Source: Rickettsiales bacterium (GTDB lineage Bacteria; Pseudomonadota; Alphaproteobacteria; Rickettsiales; Rickettsiaceae). Taken from it: 8,412 nucleotides of DNA. Below, one piece after another: positions 1 through 7,012 of this stretch. The notes under the pieces were generated by a model. It did not search any database, was not told the DNA's origin, and worked only from the letters and a program-made list of their open reading frames with translations. The number at the start of each line of letters is the position of its first letter. The stretch's first letter is position 1. The position numbers were made by a program, and so were the translations under genes. Location of the stretch: contig CANNRM010000017.1 of assembly GCA_947508155.1 (NCBI GenBank), forward strand, positions 1-8,412, in the 5' to 3' direction.

Positions 1-24
1 TGATACAACAACTAAAAGTAAGCG

Positions 25-47
25 ATTATCTGAGATCAAATCAACTT
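25..47 (+). repeat. Left copy of an inverted repeat flanking ruvC
   Basis: The stretch contains TCTGAGATCAAATCAACTT. A near-identical sequence, TCTGAGATCAGATCACTT, is read on the minus strand at 748-770, on the other side of ruvC. The two copies differ by a few substitutions and one gap. Their origin is unknown; they could be remnants of a dispersed repeat or a chance match in AT-rich DNA. Confidence 0.4.
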
Positions 48-67
48 ATGCGATATTATTGCAACAA

Positions 68-85
68 AGGGGGTGAAAGGTTACT
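68..85 (+). repeat. 18-nt repeat, left copy
   Basis: The sequence AGGGGGTGAAAGGTTACT matches the minus-strand sequence at 8362-8345 (AGGGGGTGAAAGCTTACT) at 17 of 18 positions, and the similarity continues loosely for a few more bases. The other copy sits just upstream of the candidate -35 box of the DUF4143 ATPase gene. No function is known. Confidence 0.4.
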
Positions 86-95
86 ATAATACTTC

Positions 96-123
96 TGACT
101 ATATTTTTTAAAAAATATAGTCA
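96..123. repeat. Perfect 28-bp palindrome, possible bidirectional terminator
   Basis: Every base from 96 to 109 pairs with its partner from 123 back to 110, giving a 14-bp self-complementary arm with a T-run meeting an A-run at the centre. On the plus strand it is followed by a short T-rich tract. It lies about 95 nt past the ruvC stop codon, so it could end ruvC transcription or transcription entering from the left. It could also be a protein-binding dyad. The centre has no loop, so an RNA hairpin would have to open several A-U pairs. Confidence 0.6.
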
Positions 124-126
124 TTT

Positions 127-188
127 TATTGTGTCGCTAACGCCAAATTATTTAACTGGGCCCCCGCCTTCGCGGGGGTGACACAATA
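127..188. repeat. REP-like GC-rich palindromic element
   Basis: The core is a strong hairpin: seven bases at 161-167 (CCCCCGC) pair with 172-178 (GCGGGGG) around a 4-nt loop. An outer stem of nine pairs, 127-135 with 180-188 (TATTGTGTC with GACACAATA), encloses it. Read on the minus strand the core has the TGTCACCCCCGCGAAGGCGGGGG look of dispersed palindromic repeats common in alphaproteobacterial and rickettsial genomes (from memory, not searched). The sharp local rise in GC against AT-rich surroundings supports a repeat. It lies just downstream of ruvC and could protect or end its mRNA. Only one copy is in this window. Confidence 0.65.
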
Positions 189-216
189 TAGAGGGTGAAT
201 TATTATTACAAATAAA

Positions 217-705
217 TCAACTCACCTCCCTTAACGATGTCCCATGAAACGCAAAGCATGTATATGCCGCCGCAATAGCATCTGCCTCATCCGCCTGCGT
301 AACCTTAGCATTTGGCATGAGTAAATTGACCATATAAATAACTTGAGCCTTTTCCGCTTTTCCAGCGCCTACCAATGTTTTTTTGATCTTATTTGGAGCA
401 TATTCCTTTAAAGGAATATTATGCTTTCCAACGATGGACATTATGGCTCCACGAGCATGAGCAAGCTTCAAAGAGGATGCTGCATTCATATTAACAAACA
501 CCTCTTCCATGGCAGCAATTTGTGGCTTAAATTCGAGAATAACACGCTCAATTTCTGCAATAATTCGCGCAAGCCTAACTGCCATTTCTTCGTCTGGTTT
601 GGTAACTATTGTACCGCTTGCGATATATGATATTGATGAGCCAGAGGCTTTGATAATACCCCATCCGGTATTCGTCAGAGCTGGGTCAAGTCCTAAAATA
701 ATCAT
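217..705 (-). CDS. ruvC: Crossover junction endodeoxyribonuclease RuvC
   Basis: RuvC is the dimeric endonuclease that cuts Holliday junctions symmetrically and works with the RuvAB branch-migration motor in recombinational repair. The 162-residue protein has the RNase H-like fold signature. The opening strand MIILGLDPALTNTGWG carries the first acidic residue (D7), AMEEVF carries E67, and QADEADA carries D139 and D142, so all four metal-binding acidic residues are present. Length is close to the usual 160-175. A TTG four codons upstream (717) would add MRNG, but the ATG at 705 is preferred: GAGGA sits a few bases before it, and the candidate promoter would start transcription near 715. The gene stands alone, without ruvA or ruvB, separated from the upstream RDD gene by about 200 nt that includes a large hairpin element. 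Downstream is a cluster of palindromes. Identification is very secure. Confidence 0.97.
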   Translation of the reverse strand: MIILGLDPALTNTGWGIIKASGSSISYIASGTIVTKPDEEMAVRLARIIAEIERVILEFKPQIAAMEEVFVNMNAASSLKLAHARGAIMSIVGKHNIPLKEYAPNKIKKTLVGAGKAEKAQVIYMVNLLMPNAKVTQADEADAIAAAYTCFAFHGTSLREVS

Positions 706-721
706 ACCATTCCTCAAATTA

Positions 722-750
722 ATTCTAGGTAACTGGCATCAAAGACTCAA
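722..750 (-). promoter_or_regulatory. Candidate sigma70-type promoter of ruvC
   Basis: On the minus strand TTGAGT (750-745) and TAGAAT (727-722) are separated by exactly 17 nt, matching four and five of six consensus bases. Transcription would begin near 715, giving a leader of about 10 nt that still includes the GAGGA ribosome binding site. This agrees with the ATG at 705 as the start. The call rests on motif matching only. Confidence 0.4.
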
Positions 751-770
751 GTGATCTGATCTCAGAAAAT
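748..770 (-). repeat. Right copy of the inverted repeat flanking ruvC
   Basis: Read on the minus strand this contains TCTGAGATCAGATCACTT, nearly the same as the plus-strand sequence at 25-47. It overlaps the candidate ruvC -35 box at its end, so it could be a regulatory site or a repeat remnant. Confidence 0.4.
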
Positions 771-776
771 AATATT

Positions 777-905
777 ATACCATGTCCCAAATTAAATTGC
801 GTAAATGAATTTTGAGTGGCGAGCTCCCGCAGCGTATACTTAATACGTGAGGACGGCGAGACCACAATAAAATTCTTCTACGCAGTTAATTTCGGACAAT
901 GGTAT
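777..905. repeat. Long imperfect palindromic element between RDD gene and ruvC
   Basis: The ends are inverted copies: ATACCAT at 777-783 pairs with ATGGTAT at 899-905, followed by GTCC (784-787) with GGAC (894-897), AAATTAA (789-795) with TTAATTT (886-892), GCGTA (799-803) with TACGC (879-883), GAATTTT (807-813) with AAAATTC (869-875), GTGG (816-819) with CCAC (862-865), and an apical stem CGTAT (833-837) with ATACG (843-847) around a 5-nt loop. The whole 129 nt can therefore fold into one long interrupted hairpin on either strand. The GC content of the middle is higher than the flanks. It has the architecture of a MITE or a rickettsial palindromic repeat, and its right end abuts the RDD stop codon. 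It may end or stabilise that transcript. No coding potential is apparent. Confidence 0.7.
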
Positions 906-1417
906 TATGTCCTGATTACAACTGTACCAGCTATTTTGTCATGAAGCATTTGCTTGTTTTTCGAGAAAAACATATACCAAATTCCTACGGAAAAAAATAC
1001 ATATCCTATAATACGTCTAACAGCTTGAAAAATTGTTGGTTTTGTAAAGTTCTCAGAATCAACAACCCTCATACGCATTATATATTTTACAGGTGTAGTT
1101 CCCCACATTTTCCAACATAATATGAAATATAATATATAACATATCATTTGCATACATAGCATAGGGATCATAAGCTCTATTATAGTATCAAGATTAGAAT
1201 ATGGCGCGAATTCTGGAGATTGCAACGCTTCTTGCAAAGATTGCATATTAGATATATCTGTATTTTTAGCCTTAAAAATAGCACCAAATTTCTTTATAAG
1301 AACATATTTATTTAGCATCATAGTAGGCAAAATCAACAAGATTGAGCATAAGCATAAATCCATCATTGTAGAAAAAAGCCTTGGCACAAATGGAGCGTAT
1401 AATATCTGCTTTTTCAT
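905..1417 (-). CDS. RDD-family integral membrane protein
   Basis: This 170-residue protein has the layout of the RDD family: an Arg early in the first membrane segment region (R13) with an Asp in it (D20), followed by three hydrophobic segments at roughly residues 15-35, 79-103 and 132-151. The region VKYIMRMRVVD (about 110-120) and the C-terminal HDKIAGTVV (159-167) fit the conserved core of the family. RDD proteins are small polytopic membrane proteins; transport has been suggested for some members but the substrate here cannot be told. The ATG lies 6 nt after the stop codon of the zinc-ribbon membrane protein gene, with a weak purine-rich site (AGAAAG) upstream, so the two are probably cotranscribed. 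The stop codon touches the 777-905 palindromic element, which may form the 3' end of the mRNA. Family assignment is fairly secure; function is open. Confidence 0.85.
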   Translation of the reverse strand: MKKQILYAPFVPRLFSTMMDLCLCSILLILPTMMLNKYVLIKKFGAIFKAKNTDISNMQSLQEALQSPEFAPYSNLDTIIELMIPMLCMQMICYILYFILCWKMWGTTPVKYIMRMRVVDSENFTKPTIFQAVRRIIGYVFFSVGIWYMFFSKNKQMLHDKIAGTVVIRT

Positions 1418-1423
1418 ATCTTT

Positions 1424-2065
1424 CTATCTTAAAATAAAGTCTAATCTATTACCCATAGATATATCAATGAATTCTACATTAGGTGGAGCATCAGCAAAAT
1501 TTGTTCTGATACCTACATATTGTTTTGGCGCTAAATCAACATTTGGATTATGTGTAATATGGCTCTTTAAAGGTCTGTGATCTTTATCAAGCAACCTTAT
1601 TCTAATGAGAGGTACAGGCACGAATTTCTGAGCAGAATTGACGATTTTATAACTAGCAACAATTGCACCATCCTTCCTGTTATAATCGATATTGATATCA
1701 TGCACACTCAGGCTTTCGCTTGTTCCAGCCAGCCCCAAAAATGATAATCTATCTTGAAATAATACCATACAACTGAAAATTATTGCTATGGATAAAATAG
1801 CAGGTATAACATACAAATATACTGGGATATTTATAGGAAGCAATGCAGGCAAATTCACTCCAGGTAAAAATGACGCTTGTGTTCCACCGACTCTATCTGG
1901 AATTATTGAGGAGGGCTCGGCAATTTTTGCTTTAGGAGCTTCATTTTGCGCCTCTACAAACCACCCATTATTACATTTTGAACAACGAACCCTACGACCC
2001 TTAGGACCTATCTGTTCAGCTGTAACAACGAAGCTGGTAGTGCATGATGGACATTTTATATACAT
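1424..2065 (-). CDS. MJ0042-type zinc-ribbon, single-pass membrane protein (DUF3426-like)
   Basis: The 213-residue protein starts with a zinc ribbon: C5-x2-C8 and C28-x2-C31 in the pattern MYIKCPSC...VRCSKCNNGWFV, typical of the MJ0042 finger family widespread in alphaproteobacteria. A Pro- and Ala-containing linker (about 40-80) leads to one membrane helix at roughly 82-104. The C-terminal domain (about 118-213), with VHDINIDY, VPVPLIRIRLLD and LAPKQYVGIRTNF, resembles the DUF3426-type beta-rich domain of these proteins and would lie outside the cytoplasm if the ribbon is inside. The role is unknown; the ribbon may bind a protein or nucleic acid. The ATG has no strong Shine-Dalgarno sequence. 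An 83-nt gap separates it from rppH, and a candidate promoter lies there, so the gene probably leads a two-gene unit with the RDD protein. Confidence 0.85.
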   Translation of the reverse strand: MYIKCPSCTTSFVVTAEQIGPKGRRVRCSKCNNGWFVEAQNEAPKAKIAEPSSIIPDRVGGTQASFLPGVNLPALLPINIPVYLYVIPAILSIAIIFSCMVLFQDRLSFLGLAGTSESLSVHDINIDYNRKDGAIVASYKIVNSAQKFVPVPLIRIRLLDKDHRPLKSHITHNPNVDLAPKQYVGIRTNFADAPPNVEFIDISMGNRLDFILR

Positions 2066-2095
2066 TGGTCTGATCTGTTATTATTTAATATATCT

Positions 2096-2124
2096 TTTAT
2101 ATCTCAATTCCAGTCAGATTTAAA
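2096..2124 (-). promoter_or_regulatory. Candidate promoter of the zinc-ribbon/RDD unit
   Basis: On the minus strand TTTAAA (2124-2119) and TATAAA (2101-2096) are 17 nt apart, matching four and five of six consensus bases. Transcription would start near 2089, about 24 nt before the ATG. The region is AT-rich, so such matches arise easily, and an alternative pair beginning with TTGAGA nearby is also possible. Confidence 0.35.
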
Positions 2125-2148
2125 GCTTTTATCGTTGGGAATATAAAA

Positions 2149-2640
2149 TTAATGCAGCAAATTCTCGAACTCGTTCAGCACAGCCACATAGAGGCGCTTT
2201 TTAAAAGGCACAATTATATCTAGGATTTCCTCCTTAGGCACCCAACGCCATTCACGAAATTCTGGCGTTTCAGTATTAACATTAATATCATCATCAGAAC
2301 CTGTAAACTCTAACAAAAACCACTTCTGCTTTTGTCCTTTATATTGGCCTGACCATAATTTACTAATTAAAAAATCAGGAATATTATAGCTATACCATTT
2401 CTTAGTCTCAGCTATAATCTTGCCGCAATCGCAGCCTATCTCTTCTTTCATTTCACGGAATACAGCGCGGCTCGGAGTCTCACCTGTCAAAATACCACCT
2501 TGTGGCATTTGCCAAGCCTCGAACTTACTCTCTACACGCTTCCCAACAAATATATGCCCGTCCTTATTCAATATCATCATGCCTACACCATGACGAAACG
2601 GAAGCTCTTCCTGATCACTCCTGTCATTATATGATGCCAT
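2149..2640 (-). CDS. rppH: RNA pyrophosphohydrolase RppH (Nudix family)
   Basis: RppH removes pyrophosphate from the 5' triphosphate end of mRNAs, leaving a monophosphate that triggers RNase E-type decay; in alphaproteobacterial pathogens the same family was first described as an invasion-associated protein (IalA). The 163-residue protein opens with [14 protein letters not shown], carries the RppH hallmark WQMPQGGI (43-50), and has a complete Nudix box from G48 to G69: G-x5-E54-x7-R62-E63-x2-E66-E67-x-G69. The metal-binding glutamates are intact and the length is typical. The ATG overlaps the stop codon of the deacetylase gene by one base (TAATG), and a good GAGGTG site at 2651-2646 fits this start, which implies translational coupling in the parE-ctpA operon. 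The same GAGG bases can pair with CCTC just upstream in a very small stem, so any sequestration would be weak. Confidence 0.96.
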   Translation of the reverse strand: MASYNDRSDQEELPFRHGVGMMILNKDGHIFVGKRVESKFEAWQMPQGGILTGETPSRAVFREMKEEIGCDCGKIIAETKKWYSYNIPDFLISKLWSGQYKGQKQKWFLLEFTGSDDDINVNTETPEFREWRWVPKEEILDIIVPFKKRLYVAVLNEFENLLH

Positions 2641-3602
2641 TATTTCACCTCTTTAGAGGGAATATATGTAACAGGAACAACTTCTATACCCATGGCCTCA
2701 AGAGTAGGCAACCAGGCTTTAAGAGTGTAAATAGTTACTGGATAACTTCCGGCATAACCAACTGCAGGCTTACCAGATTTTGCAAGCTCCACCAAGAGAT
2801 CCAACTGTTTTTTAATCGCAGGAATGTTTGGCTCAGAATCAATAATCACAGTTGATGATATCACAAGATCTGACATCTCTCCATGGGCCATAAATCCATT
2901 ACTAGTAAAAAGTTTGAGTTTTTTACCGGCTATTTCAGACAATATAGCACCAACTTTATTGCTACTAGTAAATACATCATGTGACGTCCCATAGACTCCA
3001 ATATATCCCTCAAATGAATGTAGCAAATTATGCATTCTTTGTATATTCTCTTCATCGCTTAAAGACAATAGGAGCGGCATCTGGCCAGGAGAGTCGTCTG
3101 GATATTGTTTAGTTTCAAATGGAAGATACATAAAAATCTCGTGACCATTCTCATGTGCTTTAGTTAAAAATGGTTTCAAAGATGTAGTATATGGCAAAAA
3201 CCCTAAAGATACCTCTTTAGGCAAAGATAATGCTAACTCAGTAGATAATGGATTTAATCCAAGATTAGTCACCAAAATTGCAATATGAGGTTTTACATGA
3301 CTTTGAGGCTTCGATTGCACCTTCTCCTCGATATCTCCTATAATCCTTTCATCATCAACTTTCTCACCCACGAACACATTGCGATCACGACTCAGCTCTT
3401 GCTGTAGCATGTTAGACTCTGTTGGTAATGCAGCAGAGTTAAATTCGTAATATTGACCACGCTCCGACGCTTTCGTAATATTATGAGGCCTAACCGCAAT
3501 GATACCATATAAAAACAACACCAAAAATAGCGCAGAAAGAGCAATACTACTAACTATCAAAATGTTCTTTAATTTTTGTCTTTTCTCGCGAGTATCAAAC
3601 AT
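2640..3602 (-). CDS. Divergent polysaccharide deacetylase family protein (YibQ-like), active site unusual
   Basis: The 320-residue protein has one N-terminal membrane anchor (about 13-37), a variable linker, and a periplasmic domain from about residue 105 matching the divergent polysaccharide deacetylase family (PF04748 type): [11 protein letters not shown] (105-115), [11 protein letters not shown] (153-163), a [10 protein letters not shown] stretch, and a C-terminal [11 protein letters not shown]. The family has a deacetylase-like barrel, but its substrate is poorly known. Compared with the E. coli YibQ pattern as I remember it, the DD before the first LG is TN here, the NHMG region reads GTSHDVF (205-211), and the late HPHP region reads AGSYP (284-288); only the Asp of VIID (255) is clearly kept. 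Similar changes occur in alphaproteobacterial relatives as I recall them, so it may be a non-catalytic subfamily. It starts 2 nt after ctpA, with GGGGGA upstream as ribosome site, and overlaps rppH by one base. Confidence 0.88.
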   Translation of the reverse strand: MFDTREKRQKLKNILIVSSIALSALFLVLFLYGIIAVRPHNITKASERGQYYEFNSAALPTESNMLQQELSRDRNVFVGEKVDDERIIGDIEEKVQSKPQSHVKPHIAILVTNLGLNPLSTELALSLPKEVSLGFLPYTTSLKPFLTKAHENGHEIFMYLPFETKQYPDDSPGQMPLLLSLSDEENIQRMHNLLHSFEGYIGVYGTSHDVFTSSNKVGAILSEIAGKKLKLFTSNGFMAHGEMSDLVISSTVIIDSEPNIPAIKKQLDLLVELAKSGKPAVGYAGSYPVTIYTLKAWLPTLEAMGIEVVPVTYIPSKEVK

Positions 3603-3604
3603 TT

Positions 3605-4960
3605 TTACTTGTCCCCCACACCAATACTAAGACCAAAAATCAAATCATATGCCCTAGAATATTGATAGTCATTCTTATACATATCGGACATTATAGGTGT
3701 TCTTGCTTTTTTTGATTTTTCTTTGGCTTGTTTTTCATCTTCTTTCTTTTCAATAGCAGCTTGATCTAATTCTACCTGCGTATCTATTGCTTTATCATCC
3801 TGATCGTCATTCTTTAAATGATTCTTCAATATTGCCTCAGAAAAACGCTTTTCCCCATCATCATGTTTAGGATATTCTATCTTTGCTTGCTCAACTATGA
3901 TATCTGGTTCAATGCCTTCACCCTGTATAGACCTGCCTTTTGGAGTATAATATTTAGCAATGGTAATTTTCATAGCAGATCTTTTATCTAAAGGCATAAA
4001 GGCCTGCACAGAACCTTTCCCGAATGACGTTGTACCAAGCAGTACAGCGCGTTTATAATCTTGCAATGCTCCTGCTACAATTTCAGATGCAGATGCAGAA
4101 CCGCCATTTATAAGTACTACCATGGGCACCTTTGGTGCTTTTGGAGTAAATTTACTCGCTGAGAAACTCGAATTTGCAGCGTCAATTCTACCTTTTGTGG
4201 TCACAATTACACCAGAATCAATAAAATATTCAGCTACACCAACGCCTTGCTCCAAGATTCCACCTGGATTGTTACGCAAATCTAAAATGATGCCCTTGAT
4301 TGGTTCTTTCGACTTTTCGAGCACTGATTTCATAGCCTTAGTAAGCTCAACAATAGTTTGTTCGTTAAAAGTAACGACACGGATATAAGCCACATCACCA
4401 TCTCTGCTAGACTTTACCGGCTTAAGCTGCACAAGCTCACGTACGAGTTCATATTCACGAGGTTTATTTTCTCCATCCCTAAATACCGTAACCTTTACCT
4501 TAGTACCAGGATCTCCCCTCAAATTCCGCACAGCTTTATTTTGCCCAATAGTCGCAACAGAATCTCCATTAACCGCAATAATAAAATCACCAGCTTGGAT
4601 CCCAGCTTTATATGCCGCTAAATCATCTATCGGGGAAATGATTTTGATGAAATTCCCTTCATATGTTATTTCAACGCCGATTCCACCAAACTCTCCTTTG
4701 GTTTGATTAACAAAATCATCAAAATCTTCGTCCTTGAAATACATTGAATGAGGATCTAATGACGAAAGCATACCGGCAATAGCAGCATCAAGCATTTCCT
4801 GCTTTTTGGGTTCTTTCACGTAATCCTTCTGGACTTTTTCAAATATACGCTGAAATTCTTTATATTCCGCACTATTATTTGGCTTATCCTCTGCACCATA
4901 AGATAATGGCGCACAAAACATCATACATGCAATCAATGCATATTTTACAAACTGTGTCAT
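3605..4960 (-). CDS. ctpA: Carboxy-terminal processing protease, S41 family
   Basis: CtpA is a periplasmic serine protease that trims or degrades proteins from exposed C-termini; in several bacteria it controls peptidoglycan hydrolases and lipoproteins. The 451-residue protein has a signal peptide (residues 1 to about 22, hydrophobic core followed by SYG-AED), a PDZ domain at roughly 90-170 that binds substrate tails, and the S41 protease core. The catalytic Ser-Lys pair is visible: GGSASASE (286-293) with S290 as the likely nucleophile and FGKGSVQ with K315 and Q319, the 25-residue spacing seen in E. coli Prc. LRNNPGG (228-234) is also conserved. After the core comes a highly charged Lys/Glu-rich stretch (about 385-420) and a C-terminal DYQYSRAYDLIFGLSI segment typical of alphaproteobacterial members. 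It begins 3 nt after parE with only a weak ribosome site (TTTTGGA), suggesting coupling. Confidence 0.95.
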   Translation of the reverse strand: MTQFVKYALIACMMFCAPLSYGAEDKPNNSAEYKEFQRIFEKVQKDYVKEPKKQEMLDAAIAGMLSSLDPHSMYFKDEDFDDFVNQTKGEFGGIGVEITYEGNFIKIISPIDDLAAYKAGIQAGDFIIAVNGDSVATIGQNKAVRNLRGDPGTKVKVTVFRDGENKPREYELVRELVQLKPVKSSRDGDVAYIRVVTFNEQTIVELTKAMKSVLEKSKEPIKGIILDLRNNPGGILEQGVGVAEYFIDSGVIVTTKGRIDAANSSFSASKFTPKAPKVPMVVLINGGSASASEIVAGALQDYKRAVLLGTTSFGKGSVQAFMPLDKRSAMKITIAKYYTPKGRSIQGEGIEPDIIVEQAKIEYPKHDDGEKRFSEAILKNHLKNDDQDDKAIDTQVELDQAAIEKKEDEKQAKEKSKKARTPIMSDMYKNDYQYSRAYDLIFGLSIGVGDK

Positions 4961-4963
4961 AAT

Positions 4964-6955
4964 TTATATATCCAAAACATTAGTTATTTGATCCATTTTA
5001 GCTAGAGCTTGCTCATGTATAAATTGGAATCGTTTTTCGGGTTTCTTGCCCATTAAATCGTCTACCATTTTAGCAGCATTTTCGATGTCCGCCACTGTTA
5101 CTTGTATCAATGTACGATTTTTTGGGTCCATTGTAGTTTCTTTAAGCTGTGGAGCGGTCATTTCTCCGAGTCCTTTGAACCTACCAACATCAATTTTTGC
5201 TTTACTAGCTTTCGCAAGCTCCGCCATTACTTTTTCTTTATGAGCATCATTTGCACCATAGTAAGTTTTGGTACCTTGTGTCATCCTGTATAAAGGAGGC
5301 TTTGCAATATATAAATGCCCGGCCTTAATCAGTTGAGGCATACGAAGGTAAAAAAATGTCATCAGAAGCGATGCAATATGCGCACCATCTACGTCAGCAT
5401 CTGTCATAATTATCACTTTTTCGTAGCGCAAATTCTCAGATTTATAATGACTTCCTACTCCACATGCAAGCGCTATTTCAAGATCTTGTATCGTTTCACT
5501 CTGTAAGATCTTATCTTTTGTTGCACTTGCAACATTCAGTATCTTCCCACGAAGAGGCAACACAGCCTGAGTTTCGCGATTTCTAGCCTGTTTCGCACTA
5601 CCACCAGCAGAATCACCTTCTACGATAAATATCTCTGTGCCCTTTTGTTCATTTCTTGTGCAATCTGTAAGTTTGCCAGGCAGACGCAATTTCTGCATCA
5701 CATTCTTACGAGAAACAGCTTTCTCAGAACGTCTATTTAAACGATCTTCAGCATTAAACATAAAATATTCTAGCAATTTATCAGCTGCTGTTTTATTGCT
5801 GCTCAGCCAATGATCCAACCTATCTTTGATACTATTTTCAACCAACTTCACAGCATTTTGGGAAGCTAGTTTTTCCTTAGTTTGACCTTGGAATAATGGA
5901 TCATGAATAAAAATAGATAATATAATGCGAGCACCAAGTAAAATATCATCAATTGTAAGAGTCGAAATTTTCTTATGCCCCAACATTTCACCATGAGCTT
6001 TTATGGACTTCAAAACAGCCGCACGTAAGCCTTGTTCATGAGTTCCACCGGCGGGTGTTGGAATTGTATTACAGTAAGAATGCACAAATCCTTCACCAGA
6101 ATCAGACCACCCAAATGCCCATTCCACGCGACCATTTTTGCCACCCAAATTCACATCTCCTGTGAATAAAATATCGACGACAGGAGCAAGGCCAGACATT
6201 GCTGAAGCTAAATAATCCGCTACACCTTTAGGGAAATGCAGCACTTCTGATTCTGGAACATTTGTACCAACCACCAATTCTGGCGCCGCCGACCAATATA
6301 TCTCCACCCCCTTGTAAAGATAAGCCTTAGACTTCGCTAGATCATATAATCTTTTCGCTTTGAAATGGGTATTTACTCCAAAAATTTGCTCATCATGGTA
6401 AAAAGTAATGCTAGTGCCTTTTTTATTAGGCCCAGGCTGTGATGTAAGTTTAGTTACAGGAGTTCCACGGGAATATTCTTGACTATACAAAGTTTTATTA
6501 CGATATACTTCAACTATCAATTTGCTTGAAAGAGCGTTTACAACAGAAATACCAACACCATGCAATCCACCTGCAGTTTCATATGCTTTATCTGAGAATT
6601 TTCCTCCCGAATGGAGCGTTGTGAGAATAACTTCAAGTGCTGATTTATCAGGGAATTTGGGGTGCATATCAACAGGAATACCGCGGCCATTATCTTCAAT
6701 GGTGATACTTCCATCCGCATTCATTTTTAAGGTAATACGCGTAGCATGACCAGCCACAGCCTCATCCATGGAATTATCCAGCACCTCAGCTACAAGGTGA
6801 TGCATTGCATTTTCATCGATGCCGCCAATATACATACCAGGCCTACGCCTTACCGGCTCTAGGCCTTCTAGCACTTCAATATCTTCAGCATTATAAGTTT
6901 TTGCTACCGCAGCTTTTGAAGGTTTGCTTGCGGCAAGCGTGAATAAATCTGTCAT
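4964..6955 (-). CDS. parE: DNA topoisomerase IV subunit B
   Basis: ParE is the ATPase and TOPRIM subunit of topoisomerase IV, which with ParC unlinks daughter chromosomes. The 663-residue protein has the GHKL ATPase: E57 as likely general base with N61 and D64 in EVLDNSMDEA, EDNGRG (87-92) and the lid LHSGGKF...TAGGLHGVGIS (114-137). QTKEKL (358-363) carries the K360 that contacts ATP in the transducer. The TOPRIM domain has EGDSAGGSA (446-454) and the DxDxD at 519-523, and RFKGLGEM (592-599) follows. ParE rather than GyrB is favoured by the length (about 660, not 800, with no inserted domain) and by the close likeness to rickettsial ParE openings I remember. parC is not in this window. It heads a tightly packed unit with ctpA, the deacetylase-fold gene and rppH. 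The ATG has a weak GAG site. Its 104-nt upstream gap has a TCTAAT -10-like box but no convincing -35. Confidence 0.95.
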   Translation of the reverse strand: MTDLFTLAASKPSKAAVAKTYNAEDIEVLEGLEPVRRRPGMYIGGIDENAMHHLVAEVLDNSMDEAVAGHATRITLKMNADGSITIEDNGRGIPVDMHPKFPDKSALEVILTTLHSGGKFSDKAYETAGGLHGVGISVVNALSSKLIVEVYRNKTLYSQEYSRGTPVTKLTSQPGPNKKGTSITFYHDEQIFGVNTHFKAKRLYDLAKSKAYLYKGVEIYWSAAPELVVGTNVPESEVLHFPKGVADYLASAMSGLAPVVDILFTGDVNLGGKNGRVEWAFGWSDSGEGFVHSYCNTIPTPAGGTHEQGLRAAVLKSIKAHGEMLGHKKISTLTIDDILLGARIILSIFIHDPLFQGQTKEKLASQNAVKLVENSIKDRLDHWLSSNKTAADKLLEYFMFNAEDRLNRRSEKAVSRKNVMQKLRLPGKLTDCTRNEQKGTEIFIVEGDSAGGSAKQARNRETQAVLPLRGKILNVASATKDKILQSETIQDLEIALACGVGSHYKSENLRYEKVIIMTDADVDGAHIASLLMTFFYLRMPQLIKAGHLYIAKPPLYRMTQGTKTYYGANDAHKEKVMAELAKASKAKIDVGRFKGLGEMTAPQLKETTMDPKNRTLIQVTVADIENAAKMVDDLMGKKPEKRFQFIHEQALAKMDQITNVLDI

Positions 6956-7012
6956 TTCTCATGTGTTTGTTTTAATAGAAACGAGATTACGACAATTAGA
7001 CAGAAAAAGCAA

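Noticed and set aside
59..90. Plus-strand promoter with a perfect TATAAT at 85-90
   Set aside because: The best -35 (TTGCAA at 59-64) is 20 nt away, and no plus-strand gene follows; the site runs straight into palindromes.
706..717. TTG start for ruvC adding four residues
   Set aside because: The GAGGA ribosome site lies between this TTG and the ATG at 705, the candidate transcription start near 715 would exclude it, and RuvC proteins usually begin at the MIILGLDP strand.
899..1120. Plus-strand open frame of 73 codons opposite the RDD gene
   Set aside because: It is antisense to a gene with clear family features, has no ribosome site, and its sequence shows no recognisable domain. The same applies to the other plus-strand frames opposite zinc-ribbon, rppH, ctpA, parE and ATPase genes.
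4964..6955. GyrB instead of ParE
   Set aside because: The protein is about 140 residues shorter than typical alphaproteobacterial GyrB, and its start and overall sequence look like rickettsial ParE; both families share the same core motifs, so motifs alone do not decide.
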